A stretch of DNA of 64,000 nt from Curtobacterium sp. MCSS17_007 (lineage in GTDB: Bacteria; Actinomycetota; Actinomycetes; Actinomycetales; Microbacteriaceae), in contig NZ_CP126257.1 in assembly GCF_003234175.2 (NCBI RefSeq), forward strand, positions 1,240,001 to 1,304,000, read 5' to 3'. A program made the position numbers and the translations under genes. Every line of letters begins with the position of its first letter. Within the stretch, counting starts at the first letter, position 1. The notes under the pieces are model-generated. The model had not been told where the DNA came from, did no database searches, and worked only from the letters and a program-made list of their open reading frames with translations. This document shows positions 1 to 7,894 of this stretch, piece after piece.

Positions 1-203
1 CCGATCAGGACGCACGGGGTGGGGAGGGGCCAGCCTTCTCGCGGGACCGTCGAATGCGGCGAGTGTCGGAACGGCGAGCGACGAATGGTGACCGCGACCG
101 CAAGCAGGATTTGAGTTGTGCCTCCAGAAGAACTGGAACATCGGGTGTCGCGGGTGCGGAAGCCGCCGTCCGCGCCGCTGCATTGGGGGGCATGGCATCG
201 GGC
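1..203. other. left-edge intergenic stretch, no supported gene
   Basis: No convincing coding region is visible. A 62-codon open frame on the minus strand has no ribosome binding site and an arginine-rich, shadow-like composition. The last bases lead into the promoter of the TIR gene. Confidence 0.5.
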
Positions 204-209
204 TAGACT
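204..209 (+). promoter_or_regulatory. -10 box TAGACT of a leaderless TIR gene
   Basis: TAGACT lies exactly 6 nt before the GTG start at 216. A transcript initiated at the usual distance would begin at or next to the start codon. No Shine-Dalgarno sequence is present, so leaderless translation is likely, a common mode in actinobacteria. The same geometry recurs before other genes in this window. Confidence 0.5.
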
Positions 210-215
210 CTCGAT

Positions 216-1097
216 GTGAAGGTTTTCGTGAGCTGGTCGAAAGACGCTAGCCGAGCGGTTGCGCTGGAATTCGCTAAATGGCTGCCCGACGTCATCCAAG
301 AGGCAGATGTTTATATCTCAACGGAGACCACGAAAGGGGACGCCTGGTTTGAGACCATCCACAAGAACCTTGCGGACTCGACCGTGGGCGTGCTCTTCAT
401 CACGCCCATGAATAAAGACGAGCCTTGGCTCAATTACGAAGCCGGAGCGCTGCGCACGCTGCCAACCGCAAAGCGACTCTGCTCGGTGTTCGTCGGTATG
501 AAGACTGCCGACTATCAGGGTCCGATGAAGGGGTTTCAAATGACGCACTTCTCGGATCAAGACGACATGCTGAAGATGGTCGCGACGATCAATGACGGGG
601 CGGATCGACCCCTGGACAAGGAGCGATTGGAAAAGCAGTTCAACCTGCGCTGGCCCGCATTGGAAGAAGCGACCAAGGATGCCGTGAAGACTGCTTCGAC
701 CGAGGCTGTTCCACCGCGCGAGCCGGCAGGGCCGCGCACCGTGGAAGACAAGATTGACGAGATACTCGATCTGTTACGCGACCGAAACCAGGGCAACCCT
801 TTCGTTTACCAGGCCGCGCTCCCCGTCACCGGCGGAAGCCCGGCACTTGCCGTAGCCAAGCTCGGGGCCGCGCGACAAGCCGTGAATGCGTTCATCGCAT
901 CTCGGGACAAAGAGGCTTTTGAGCTCTCCGCGGGTCTGCACGGGAGGCCCGCTTATCGAGATGAATCTTTCGTCGGGTACGTGCAGGACGTCGTCTATAA
1001 CCGATCAGATAACGTTATGGACGTTGTTGTGTCTACGTCGGAAGGTAGGCAAGGCTATGCCATAGACGAACTCGAAATCCGGGACGAACCGTTTTGA
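216..1097 (+). CDS. TIR-domain protein
   Basis: This 293-residue soluble protein starts like a TIR domain (MKVFVSWSK) and carries W71-L-N-Y-E75, a WxxxE pattern where TIR NADases keep their catalytic glutamate. The TIR part covers about residues 1-130. A linker follows to about 200, then a C-terminal part (about 205-293) that I do not recognise. Bacterial TIR proteins commonly cleave NAD+ in anti-phage systems or act as virulence or signalling factors. No Thoeris, CBASS or Argonaute partner is visible on the right side; the left side is outside the window. The gene has visibly more A/T than its neighbours, and the flanking genes are damaged, which suggests transfer. GTG start; function is inferred from the domain only. 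Confidence 0.7.
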   Translation: MKVFVSWSKDASRAVALEFAKWLPDVIQEADVYISTETTKGDAWFETIHKNLADSTVGVLFITPMNKDEPWLNYEAGALRTLPTAKRLCSVFVGMKTADYQGPMKGFQMTHFSDQDDMLKMVATINDGADRPLDKERLEKQFNLRWPALEEATKDAVKTASTEAVPPREPAGPRTVEDKIDEILDLLRDRNQGNPFVYQAALPVTGGSPALAVAKLGAARQAVNAFIASRDKEAFELSAGLHGRPAYRDESFVGYVQDVVYNRSDNVMDVVVSTSEGRQGYAIDELEIRDEPF

Positions 1098-1342
1098 CCC
1101 AGAAAGCCGAGGCTAGATGGATTTTGCGGGCGCATCCGCGGGGGCGCTGATTCCCCGCGCCGCAGCGCTCGGGCCCGGGGCGGGCTTCCACATGGGCGGG
1201 GATACTAGACTGTCGATTCGACGAGTCCCGCGCCGCAACGAATCTTCGGGCTTTCGGACCTAGCCATGTGTCAGCGGGTGCGGTTTCGGGCGCGGGTAGT
1301 TGGTAACGGCAGCCGGGTATGCCGGACGGTCGGTGGTGTGCG
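1098..1342. other. intergenic, nothing assigned
   Basis: About 245 bases without a supported gene. They include a -10-like TAGACT near 1205-1210 but no plausible open frame behind it. Confidence 0.4.
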
Positions 1343-1555
1343 TCATCGGCGTGCGTCGCGGATGGCTGCGGCGATGGCTTCGGTGCTGGCGATGCGTGCC
1401 CGCTCTGCGGTCTGGTGCTCGGCGACGGCGGCGAGCTGCGCGGCGTACAGCGCTTCGGGCGTGACGCCCTGCCGGTCGGCCTCGCCGCGGATGACGACTT
1501 GCTCACCCCATGTGAGGGCGGAGTACGGAGTGGCCGTGTCCGGCGAGGTGTGCAT
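1343..1555 (-). CDS. small hypothetical protein (70 aa)
   Basis: An ATG-started 70-residue frame ends in an alanine/glutamate-rich helical stretch typical of a real small protein and unlike the arginine/proline-rich shadow frames around it. The middle carries WGEQVVIRGEADRQG. The frame stays open upstream, but that part looks non-coding. No clear ribosome binding site precedes the ATG. Function is unknown. Confidence 0.4.
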   Translation of the reverse strand: MHTSPDTATPYSALTWGEQVVIRGEADRQGVTPEALYAAQLAAVAEHQTAERARIASTEAIAAAIRDARR

Positions 1556-1655
1556 CAGCTGAGCGAGGAGTGCGGAGTGCGTGTTCCGGACCGTCGAGCG
1601 TGCGGGGGACACTGCCTCGTGCCCTCCGGCAGGGCCGGTGCGTACCGTCGGTCCC

Positions 1656-1811
1656 ATGTGCGAGTCCGTCCAGTGCCCGGTGTGCGGCAAGACCTCGTGG
1701 ACCGGCTGCGGGGAACACGTCCGCGACGTCTTCCGCGGTGTCCGTCGCCGGGACCGCTGCACGGGCCACGGACTCCCTCGGCACGTCTTCGACGCCGCCG
1801 GCTTCCGGTGA
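1656..1811 (+). CDS. small CxxC zinc-ribbon-like protein
   Basis: This 51-residue protein begins MCESVQCPVCGKTSWTGCG and has a further Cys-Thr-Gly-His near the middle, giving paired Cys/His ligands for one metal. Short proteins of this type occur singly in many actinobacteria and remain uncharacterised. Its TGA overlaps the GTG of the following VOC gene in a GTGA junction, so the two were probably translated together. Confidence 0.55.
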   Translation: MCESVQCPVCGKTSWTGCGEHVRDVFRGVRRRDRCTGHGLPRHVFDAAGFR

Positions 1812-2265
1812 GCACCGCCGACGGGGGAATCGCCGACCCGCAAGGGTTCGCGCACGTCCGACTCACGGTGACGGACATCCGTCGGAGCAAGGCCTTCTAC
1901 CAGCAGCTGTTCGGCATGCCGCCGGGGAGCGACTCCAGCGACCAGATCGACGACCCGACGATCCACGACGACCCGCGGCGGACCTACGGCGGGTGCTCGT
2001 TCACGTTCCACGGGCAGACGCTCGGGCTCCGTCCGGTGGCGCCCGCCGGGACCGCTTCGACCCCGACCGGGTCGGTCTCGACCACGTGAGTCTGCGGGTC
2101 CGCTCCGTTGGCGACCTGCACGGCGCAGTCGATCGTCTCGGCGCGGCGGGCATCGTGCACGGAGCGGTCACGGACCTCGAACCGTTCGGCCTGGTCATCC
2201 TGTCACTGCAGGACCCGGACGACATCAACCTCGAGCTCGCGGCACCACGACCGTGTGACGCCTGA
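1808..2265 (+). pseudogene. VOC (glyoxalase-fold) protein, frameshifted
   Basis: The first frame, from GTG 1808, encodes a VOC N-terminus (GFAHVRLTVTDIRRSKAFYQ) and reads correctly up to LGLRPVAPAG near 2050. It then runs into nonsense. The expected continuation, DRFDPDRVGLDHVS and onward to DPDDINLELA, is in another frame and ends at the TGA at 2263-2265. The intact paralogue downstream shows that one G is missing in the GGG at about 2048-2050. It is either a recent pseudogene or a single-base sequence error. Confidence 0.7.
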
Positions 2266-2344
2266 GCGGCCGGCGCGCGGCCGTGCTGGCCAGTAGCCGC
2301 ACGCTGCCCGGAGCCGCCCAGTCTGACGGCGTTGGCTCTGGTGC

Positions 2345-2782
2345 ATGAGTGAACAGATCGTCAAGCCCCTCGGCCTCGCACACGTCCGGGTCACCGTCAC
2401 CGACATCCACCGCAGCAAGGGCTTCTACGAGCAGCTGCTCGGCACCGCGCCCGCAATGGACTTCAGTGACCACATCGACGAGCCCGGCATCAGCGAGGAC
2501 CGCGAGCGGCTCTACGGCGGTGCGATCTTCCCGGTCGGCGACCAGCTCTTCGGGCTGCGTCCGGTCGCCCCGAGCGGACAGCGCTTCGACCCGGACACGG
2601 TCGGCCTCGACCACGTGAGCTTCGTCGTCGGGTCGGTCGACGAGCTGCACGCTGCTGCCGAGCGTCTCGACGCCGCCGGCATCGAGCACGGCGAGGTCAC
2701 CGACCTCGGCGACGCCGGCATGGTCATCCTGTCAGTGCAGGACCCGGACGACATCAACCTGGAACTCGCCGCGCAGAGGTGA
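2345..2782 (+). CDS. VOC family protein (glyoxalase/bleomycin-resistance fold)
   Basis: This 145-residue protein has the two beta-alpha-beta-beta-beta modules of the vicinal-oxygen-chelate superfamily. The first is GLAHVRVTVTDIHRSKGFYE and the second starts at VGLDHVSFVVGSVDEL. The C-terminus DPDDINLELA is a common VOC ending and includes the glutamate that often binds the metal. It is a close tandem paralogue of the frameshifted gene just upstream. The substrate cannot be told from sequence; thiol-dependent detoxification or dioxygenase-type chemistry is typical of the superfamily. Confidence 0.8.
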   Translation: MSEQIVKPLGLAHVRVTVTDIHRSKGFYEQLLGTAPAMDFSDHIDEPGISEDRERLYGGAIFPVGDQLFGLRPVAPSGQRFDPDTVGLDHVSFVVGSVDELHAAAERLDAAGIEHGEVTDLGDAGMVILSVQDPDDINLELAAQR

Positions 2783-2807
2783 CGCACTGCGAGGTCTGAG
2801 CCGTGCG

Positions 2808-3317
2808 CTACTCCCCGTTGCGCTGCATCTCCGCAGCGTCGCCCTCCGTGCAGACGGACAGGCCCTCGACCGTGTAGCCCTTCGGATCGGCGTAGAGGTC
2901 GATCGAGGTCGTCGGACCGCCGGTACCGCGCACTCCTCCGACGGGGTTCGACCCGCCGTTCTGGTAGACCTCGGTGGTGACGCCCTCTCGTTCCCAGAGG
3001 GTCTTGAGCTTTCCGATGTCTGCTGTCGGCTCGCCACCTGCCGCCCGGTCGACGATGTACGCGAATGCAGCGCCTGAGCCTCCGGACGGGAGGGCACACG
3101 CCTGCACGGCTGGACCACTTCGGACCGTCCACTCGCCGCCGAGCGCAGCCGTCGATCGGTCGACGATGTCGACGACGAGATGCTTGGCTTCGTCACTGGC
3201 CTTCGTCGGGGCGGCGTTCATGGTGGTCCCTCCGGTACAGCCGACGAACATGACCGCGGCCGAGGTGGCGATCGCGATCGCGGCAAGCAATCTGGTGGTG
3301 TTGTTGGTGATCGTCAT
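2808..3317 (-). CDS. putative lipoprotein
   Basis: This 169-residue protein has a signal peptide ending in a lipobox (VMFVGC, Cys about 27), so the mature protein should be lipid-anchored on the outer face of the membrane. The rest is a compact domain with three further cysteines and no motif I recognise. Its ATG overlaps the TGA of the upstream hydrolase fragment (ATGA), so the two belonged to one operon. Small lipoproteins following DUF1023-type hydrolases occur in related actinobacteria, but the role is unknown. Confidence 0.65.
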   Translation of the reverse strand: MTITNNTTRLLAAIAIATSAAVMFVGCTGGTTMNAAPTKASDEAKHLVVDIVDRSTAALGGEWTVRSGPAVQACALPSGGSGAAFAYIVDRAAGGEPTADIGKLKTLWEREGVTTEVYQNGGSNPVGGVRGTGGPTTSIDLYADPKGYTVEGLSVCTEGDAAEMQRNGE

Positions 3318-3687
3318 CGTGATGCGAGTCCTCCGGGCGCACCACTGAAGATCTCGACGGGCGTCGGGCCCTTCGGGAGGTACGGGCTCACGGCGTCTCC
3401 TTGGCCTGTGGTAGCGAGTGCGACGTTTTGCAACGACTCGGTGTTCGGGTCGAGGTAGCCGTTGCCTGCCGTCGTGTGCACGCCGTGGTCCTTCACGCCC
3501 GTCAACAGAGGCCCGCCTTCAGCGTCCACGGTCCCGTCCACGCCGAAGGTCGTCGCGTTGAAGTCGGGGTCGGTCGGATCGACGTGGTGGTCCGAACTCA
3601 AGTTTCGTCCGACGATCGCAAGAGGGTCGCCGTGCCCCCACTCCTGCGGCAGGACGTTCCGTGCCTGCCCAGAGCAGACGTGCTTCC
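3314..3687 (-). pseudogene. 3' fragment of a DUF1023-like alpha/beta hydrolase
   Basis: The open frame from the C-tract to 3314 reads QEWGHGDPLAIVGRNLSSDH and later GYLDPNTESLQNVALATTGQ. This resembles the C-terminal third of secreted DUF1023-type alpha/beta hydrolases. The upstream two thirds, with the nucleophile elbow, are absent: the homology stops at a run of 14 cytosines (3686-3699), and a stop lies just beyond. A TTG at 3599-3601 could start a 95-residue remnant, but there is no good ribosome site. The family call is tentative; the truncation is clear. Confidence 0.5.
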
Positions 3688-3699
3688 CCCCCCCCCCCC
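3686..3699. repeat. 14-base C homopolymer
   Basis: Fourteen consecutive C on the plus strand sit exactly where the hydrolase reading frame loses its upstream part. No other run of this length occurs in the window. It could be a slippage tract, a deletion scar or an assembly artefact. Confidence 0.95.
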
Positions 3700-3816
3700 G
3701 GTGAGCCGAAGGCTCGCTTCACGATAGCGCGTCGGACGACGGGACGGACACGTCGTACCGACCGTGGTGATCATCCGCGACCATCCGTGACCGTCGGGGG
3801 TGAGGATGCTCGAGCG

Positions 3817-4437
3817 TCAGGGCCGCAAGATGTACTCGAACGTCGTCCGGGCGCGCTCGGGGTCCGGGGTGTCGCCGGAGATCAGATCGGCGTAGGTGAA
3901 CGACTCCGAGACCCGGACGAGCAGCCGCGCCAGCTCCTCGGCGGACAGGGGTGCCGGGTCGAACGTCCCCGCTTCCTGTTCGGTCGCGATCACGGAGGAC
4001 GTGACGGCCACGAACCGGCGCTGCACGTCGCTGTCCGTCGTGGTGAGCAGGCGGAGCGCCCGCGTGGGCTCGCGGGTCAGGAATGCGCGGAAGTACGGCG
4101 CCCGGATGAGGTCCGCCGTGAAGTGGTCGAGCACGTCGACGATCCGCGCAGCGCCGGACGGGGCCGCCGCCCGCCCCGCCGCGTCGAGCGTCGGGACGGC
4201 CAGCGACCACAGGATCTCCGAGAGCAGCTGGTCGCGGTTGCCGACCCAGCGGAACAGCGACGTCCGGTCGACACCGAGGGACGCGGCGAGCGACCCCATG
4301 TCGATGCGTGCACCGTCGATGAACGCGCGGCGTGCGGAACGGAACGCGCGCTGGGCGTCGCCGTGGGCCTCCAGTCTGGCGGCCAGCGCGCTCGGGACGA
4401 GCGTCGAGCCGAGCGTTCCGAGTGGTTCGTTCCTCAC
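3817..4437 (-). CDS. TetR family regulator, QsdR-like
   Basis: A 206-residue repressor-type protein. The N-terminal helix-turn-helix (MGSLAASLGVDRTSLFRWVG) is followed by RDQLLSEILWSLAVPTL, a pattern seen in QsdR-type regulators, and an all-helical ligand-binding domain. The chosen start is GTG 4435-4437, preceded by AGGGGG five bases upstream; a TTG further upstream has no such site. It is divergent from an acyl-CoA dehydrogenase across 63 bp and probably controls it and itself. QsdR proteins sense acyl-homoserine lactones or acyl compounds; the ligand here is unknown. Confidence 0.8.
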   Translation of the reverse strand: MRNEPLGTLGSTLVPSALAARLEAHGDAQRAFRSARRAFIDGARIDMGSLAASLGVDRTSLFRWVGNRDQLLSEILWSLAVPTLDAAGRAAAPSGAARIVDVLDHFTADLIRAPYFRAFLTREPTRALRLLTTTDSDVQRRFVAVTSSVIATEQEAGTFDPAPLSAEELARLLVRVSESFTYADLISGDTPDPERARTTFEYILRP

Positions 4438-4464
4438 CGTTCCCCCTGAGTGCCGACGCCGGTC

Positions 4465-4495
4465 TTGCAACGTTTTTGAGAATGATGCATCGTTG
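4465..4495. promoter_or_regulatory. candidate TetR operator in the divergent promoter
   Basis: The 63-bp gap between the regulator and the acyl-CoA dehydrogenase holds the palindrome GATGCATC (4484-4491) inside outer arms CAACG (4468-4472) and CGTTG (4491-4495). Position and symmetry suit a TetR dimer site. This is inference from symmetry only. Confidence 0.35.
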
Positions 4496-4500
4496 GTGCC

Positions 4501-5694
4501 ATGTCAACGTCGATCACCGACACGCCCCTGCTCGAGTCCGACTTCTACCGGTTCCAGGAGGGGCTCACGCCCCGCGAGCGGGAGTCGCTGGGGCAGCTGC
4601 GCGCGTACCTCGAGGCCGAGGTGCGCCCGATCGCCGACCAGTACTGGGCGCGGGCGGAGTTCCCGACGCAGACCATCGCGCCGCTCGCCGAACTCGGCAT
4701 GTACGGGCCGGGCATCCCGCTCGTGCGGCACTTCGAGAACTCGGCCGTGTACCGCGGCTGGGCGGCGCTCGAACTCGGTCGGATCGACGCCGGCGTGTCG
4801 ACGTTCATCGGGGTGCAGTCCGGTCTGGCGATGAACTCCATCGCCGTCGGCGGCAGCGACGAGCAGCAGCAGGAGTGGCTCCCGCGGATGGCCCGTGGCG
4901 AGGTCGTCGGCGCGTTCGGCCTGACGGAGCCGCTCTCCGGCAGTGACTCGGCCCGCGGGCTCCGCACCACCGCCCGGCGCGAGGGCGACACGTGGGTGCT
5001 CGACGGCGAGAAGCGCTGGATCGGCAACGCGACCTTCGCGGACGTCGTCGTCATCTGGGCGAAGGACGTGGCCGACGAGCAGGTCAAGGGCTTCCTCGTC
5101 ACGACCGACACCCCCGGCTTCACCGCGACGAAGATCGAGGACAAGATCGCGCTGCGCAGCGTGCAGAACGCCGACATCGTCCTCGACGGCGTCCGGGTGC
5201 CCGAGTCGCGCCGGCTGCAGCGGGCGGACTCGTTCCGGACGACCGCCGCGGTGCTCCGGCTCACCCGGACCGAGGTCGCCTGGCAGGCCATCGGCATCGC
5301 GATCGGCGCCTACGAGGCAGCACTCCACTACGCGCAGCAGCGCATCCAGTTCGGCAAGCCGCTCGCGGCGCACCAGATGGTCCAGGACCTGCTCGTCCGG
5401 TCGCTCATGAACATCACGGCGTCGATCGCGCTGTGCACCCAGGCGTCGGCGATGCAGGACCAGGGGATCGGCGGCGACGAGCACTCCGCGATGGCGAAGG
5501 CCTTCGCGACGGCGAAGATGCGCGAGACCGTCGGCTGGTGCCGCGAGGTCCAGGGCGGCAACGGCATCGTGCTCGACAAGGGCGTCGCGCGGTTCTTCTC
5601 CGACGCCGAGGCGATCTACTCGTACGAGGGCACGCGCGAGGTGAACACGCTCATCGTCGGGCGGGCGATCACCGGCGAGGCCGCATTCGTCTGA
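4501..5694 (+). CDS. acyl-CoA dehydrogenase, glutaryl-CoA dehydrogenase-like
   Basis: A 397-residue flavoenzyme of normal family length. It has the N-terminal helical domain, the flavin-contact motif FGLTEPLSGSDSA, the WIGN motif, and near the C-terminus EAIYSYEGTREVNTLIVGR, where the glutamate of YEGT is the catalytic base in the glutaryl-CoA dehydrogenase branch. It oxidises an acyl-CoA at C2-C3 and passes electrons to ETF in the cytosol. Its neighbour is a divergent TetR regulator, with no thiolase or CoA ligase beside it. The exact substrate is open; the GCDH-like assignment rests on the YEGT position and the general sequence character. Confidence 0.85.
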   Translation: MSTSITDTPLLESDFYRFQEGLTPRERESLGQLRAYLEAEVRPIADQYWARAEFPTQTIAPLAELGMYGPGIPLVRHFENSAVYRGWAALELGRIDAGVSTFIGVQSGLAMNSIAVGGSDEQQQEWLPRMARGEVVGAFGLTEPLSGSDSARGLRTTARREGDTWVLDGEKRWIGNATFADVVVIWAKDVADEQVKGFLVTTDTPGFTATKIEDKIALRSVQNADIVLDGVRVPESRRLQRADSFRTTAAVLRLTRTEVAWQAIGIAIGAYEAALHYAQQRIQFGKPLAAHQMVQDLLVRSLMNITASIALCTQASAMQDQGIGGDEHSAMAKAFATAKMRETVGWCREVQGGNGIVLDKGVARFFSDAEAIYSYEGTREVNTLIVGRAITGEAAFV

Positions 5695-5702
5695 GCAGGA
5701 TC

Positions 5703-5736
5703 GGGACGGGCGGACGCACCGGCGCCCGCCCGTCCC
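5703..5736. terminator. convergent terminator hairpin
   Basis: A 10-bp perfect stem (GGGACGGGCG with CGCCCGTCCC) lies between the stop codons of the convergent acyl-CoA dehydrogenase and S9 peptidase genes. There is no U-tract, as is usual in high-GC actinobacteria. Confidence 0.6.
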
Positions 5737-5739
5737 GCG

Positions 5740-7830
5740 TCAGCCGAGCAGTTCCGGCCGCTCCCACTCCTCGCTGAGCACGTGCTGCCCGAGGAACGCG
5801 AACACCGTCCGGTACCAGACGACCGCGTGCTGCGGCTGCAGCACCCAGTGGTTCTCGTCGGGGAAGTACAGGAACCGGTGCGGCATCGTGCCGTCGTCCG
5901 CGGCGTGGTGCTCCGCGAGCTCCGACCACAGCCGGAGCCCCTCGCCGATCGGCACCCGGTAGTCGCGATCGCCGTGGATCACGAGCACCGGTGACGTGAC
6001 GTCGGCGACGAACCGGTGCGGGTCGTTCTCGCGCAGGCCCTGCTCGTCGAAGATCGACTGCCAGTACTCGGACGAGTCGGTCGTACCGGCGAACTGCTCC
6101 ATCGCCCAGAGGCTGGCGTGCGTGACGACCGCCCGGAACCGGTCGGTGTGCCCGGCGATCCAGTTCGCCATGTACCCGCCGAACGACCCGCCCATCACGG
6201 CGGTCCTGGTCTCGTCGACGTCGTTCCGCGCGACCACGGCGTCGGTGATCGCCATGAGGTCCGTGTAGGGCGCCCGGCCCCAGGCGTTCCACCCGCGGTT
6301 GACGAAGTCGAGCCCGTACCCGGTCGACAGCGCCGGATCCGGCAGGAGCACGGCGTACCCCTGGGCCGCCGCCAGCATCGGCGTCCACCGCCACGACCAC
6401 TGGTTCCAGGAGTTGAGCGGGCCGCCGTGGACCCACAGCAGCAGCGGGTGCGGCCCGTCGCCCTCGGGCAGGACGAGCCATCCGCGGACGCGAGCGCCGT
6501 CGGCGGCGGTCGTCTCGACCTCCTCCAGCCGACCGGGGACCGCGGGCAGCGGCGCGGGGGTCGGCAGGGCGGTCACCGTGCCGTCGGCGTCGATCCGGAC
6601 CGGGTGCAGTGGTGCCGTCCAGGAGGCCCGGAGCGCCACGACGACACCGCTCGTGGCCGACACACGGACACCCGAGTACGCCCAGTCGTTGTCGGTCAGC
6701 TGGACGACGGCCCCGCCGTCGAGCGGGATGCGGAAGAGCGGCGCGCGGCCCTCCTGGTCGGCGACGGCGAGCACGGCGGTGTCGTCGGGCGCGAAGACGA
6801 GCTCGGTGGGCCAGCGGTCCCAGTCGGTCGCGACCCGGCGGGCGTCCGAGCCGTCGACGCCGGCGACCCAGACCTCCTGCTGGTTCGCACCGGCCGGGGT
6901 CGACCGCGCCGTCCGCACCCAGGCGATCGTGGTGCCGTCGTGGGACAGCGTGGGGAGTTCGTGGTCGACGCCCGGCTCGTCGAACAGCAGCGTCCGTGCT
7001 GCAGTGTCGACGTCGATCGACACGACGGCGCTCCGCTGGCCGCGCGCGGTCGGTACCCCGACGGCTGCGACGAGCGTCCGGCCGTCCGGGGTGAGTGCAC
7101 CGGAGACGTGGTCGAACGAGCGGCCCGGGGTCGGGGTGACGTCGAGCGGTTCCGGCAGGTGCGCCGGGTACGGGGCCGGGGCGTCGGACGGGCGCTCGGC
7201 GCTGGCGTCGGTGGTGACGGGTTCCGAGGCGATCGGCTCCGTGAGGTCGCCGAGGTCGAGCGCGAGCACGTGCGGCTCGCCGGGCCCGAGGTCGTGGTCC
7301 CAGTACCGGACCGGGTAGGTCTCGTGCAGGATCGCGTGCACCTTCGCGTCGTCACGGCGCTTCCGGAGCGCGGCGTCCCGGGTCACGACCCCGACGCGCT
7401 CGCCGGCGGCCGCACTCGGCAGCAGGTCGGCGGTGATCGCGACCACGTCGGCGTCGCTGGCGGTCGCGACGACGCCACCCGCGCCTCCCGCCAGTCGGGT
7501 GACCGGGCGGGCGTCGCCGCCAGCGGCCGGCAGCAGCCAGAGCTGTGCGGTGTCGTCGTCAGCGTCCGCGTCGGGGCGGCCGGAGACGAACAGCAGGTCG
7601 CCGTTCCGGGTGAAGGCCGGGCCGGACTCGCCCGTCGCGCTCCGGGTGAGACGGGCCGGGCGACCGTCACCGGTCGTCGGCACCGACCACACGGCACGGC
7701 GGTACGCGGTGGCGTCGGGGCGGAGCGTGCTCACCGTCAGTGCGACCCGCTGCCCGTCCGGACTGAGCGCGATCCCGTCGACGCGGGGGAGCGCGATGAA
7801 CTGGTCCAGGTCCGAGAACGGCGTCGTCAT
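5740..7830 (-). CDS. S9 family prolyl oligopeptidase / acylaminoacyl-peptidase
   Basis: A 696-residue enzyme. Residues about 1-420 form repeated blades of a beta-propeller (for example GIALSPDGQRVALTV and GALTPDGRTLVAAVG). The C-terminal 260 residues form an alpha/beta-hydrolase with GGSFGGY (nucleophile about S549), HGDRDYRVP (about D623) and DENHWV (about H661), a complete triad. It hydrolyses short peptides or acyl-peptides in the cytosol; no signal peptide is visible. It is transcribed alone, toward the acyl-CoA dehydrogenase. Confidence 0.9.
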   Translation of the reverse strand: MTTPFSDLDQFIALPRVDGIALSPDGQRVALTVSTLRPDATAYRRAVWSVPTTGDGRPARLTRSATGESGPAFTRNGDLLFVSGRPDADADDDTAQLWLLPAAGGDARPVTRLAGGAGGVVATASDADVVAITADLLPSAAAGERVGVVTRDAALRKRRDDAKVHAILHETYPVRYWDHDLGPGEPHVLALDLGDLTEPIASEPVTTDASAERPSDAPAPYPAHLPEPLDVTPTPGRSFDHVSGALTPDGRTLVAAVGVPTARGQRSAVVSIDVDTAARTLLFDEPGVDHELPTLSHDGTTIAWVRTARSTPAGANQQEVWVAGVDGSDARRVATDWDRWPTELVFAPDDTAVLAVADQEGRAPLFRIPLDGGAVVQLTDNDWAYSGVRVSATSGVVVALRASWTAPLHPVRIDADGTVTALPTPAPLPAVPGRLEEVETTAADGARVRGWLVLPEGDGPHPLLLWVHGGPLNSWNQWSWRWTPMLAAAQGYAVLLPDPALSTGYGLDFVNRGWNAWGRAPYTDLMAITDAVVARNDVDETRTAVMGGSFGGYMANWIAGHTDRFRAVVTHASLWAMEQFAGTTDSSEYWQSIFDEQGLRENDPHRFVADVTSPVLVIHGDRDYRVPIGEGLRLWSELAEHHAADDGTMPHRFLYFPDENHWVLQPQHAVVWYRTVFAFLGQHVLSEEWERPELLG

Positions 7831-7894
7831 GCCCTCACGCTACGGCGACACGTGCAGTCTGCAACAGCCCCCACTGGATCCGTGGAGGAGCGGC

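Noticed and set aside
5..193. 62-codon minus-strand ORF at the left edge
   Set aside because: No ribosome site, Arg/Ser/Pro-rich shadow-like composition, and no neighbour coupling.
216..1097. Thoeris defence system
   Set aside because: A TIR protein alone is insufficient; no ThsA-type gene (SIR2 or other effector) is visible to the right, and the left side is outside the window.
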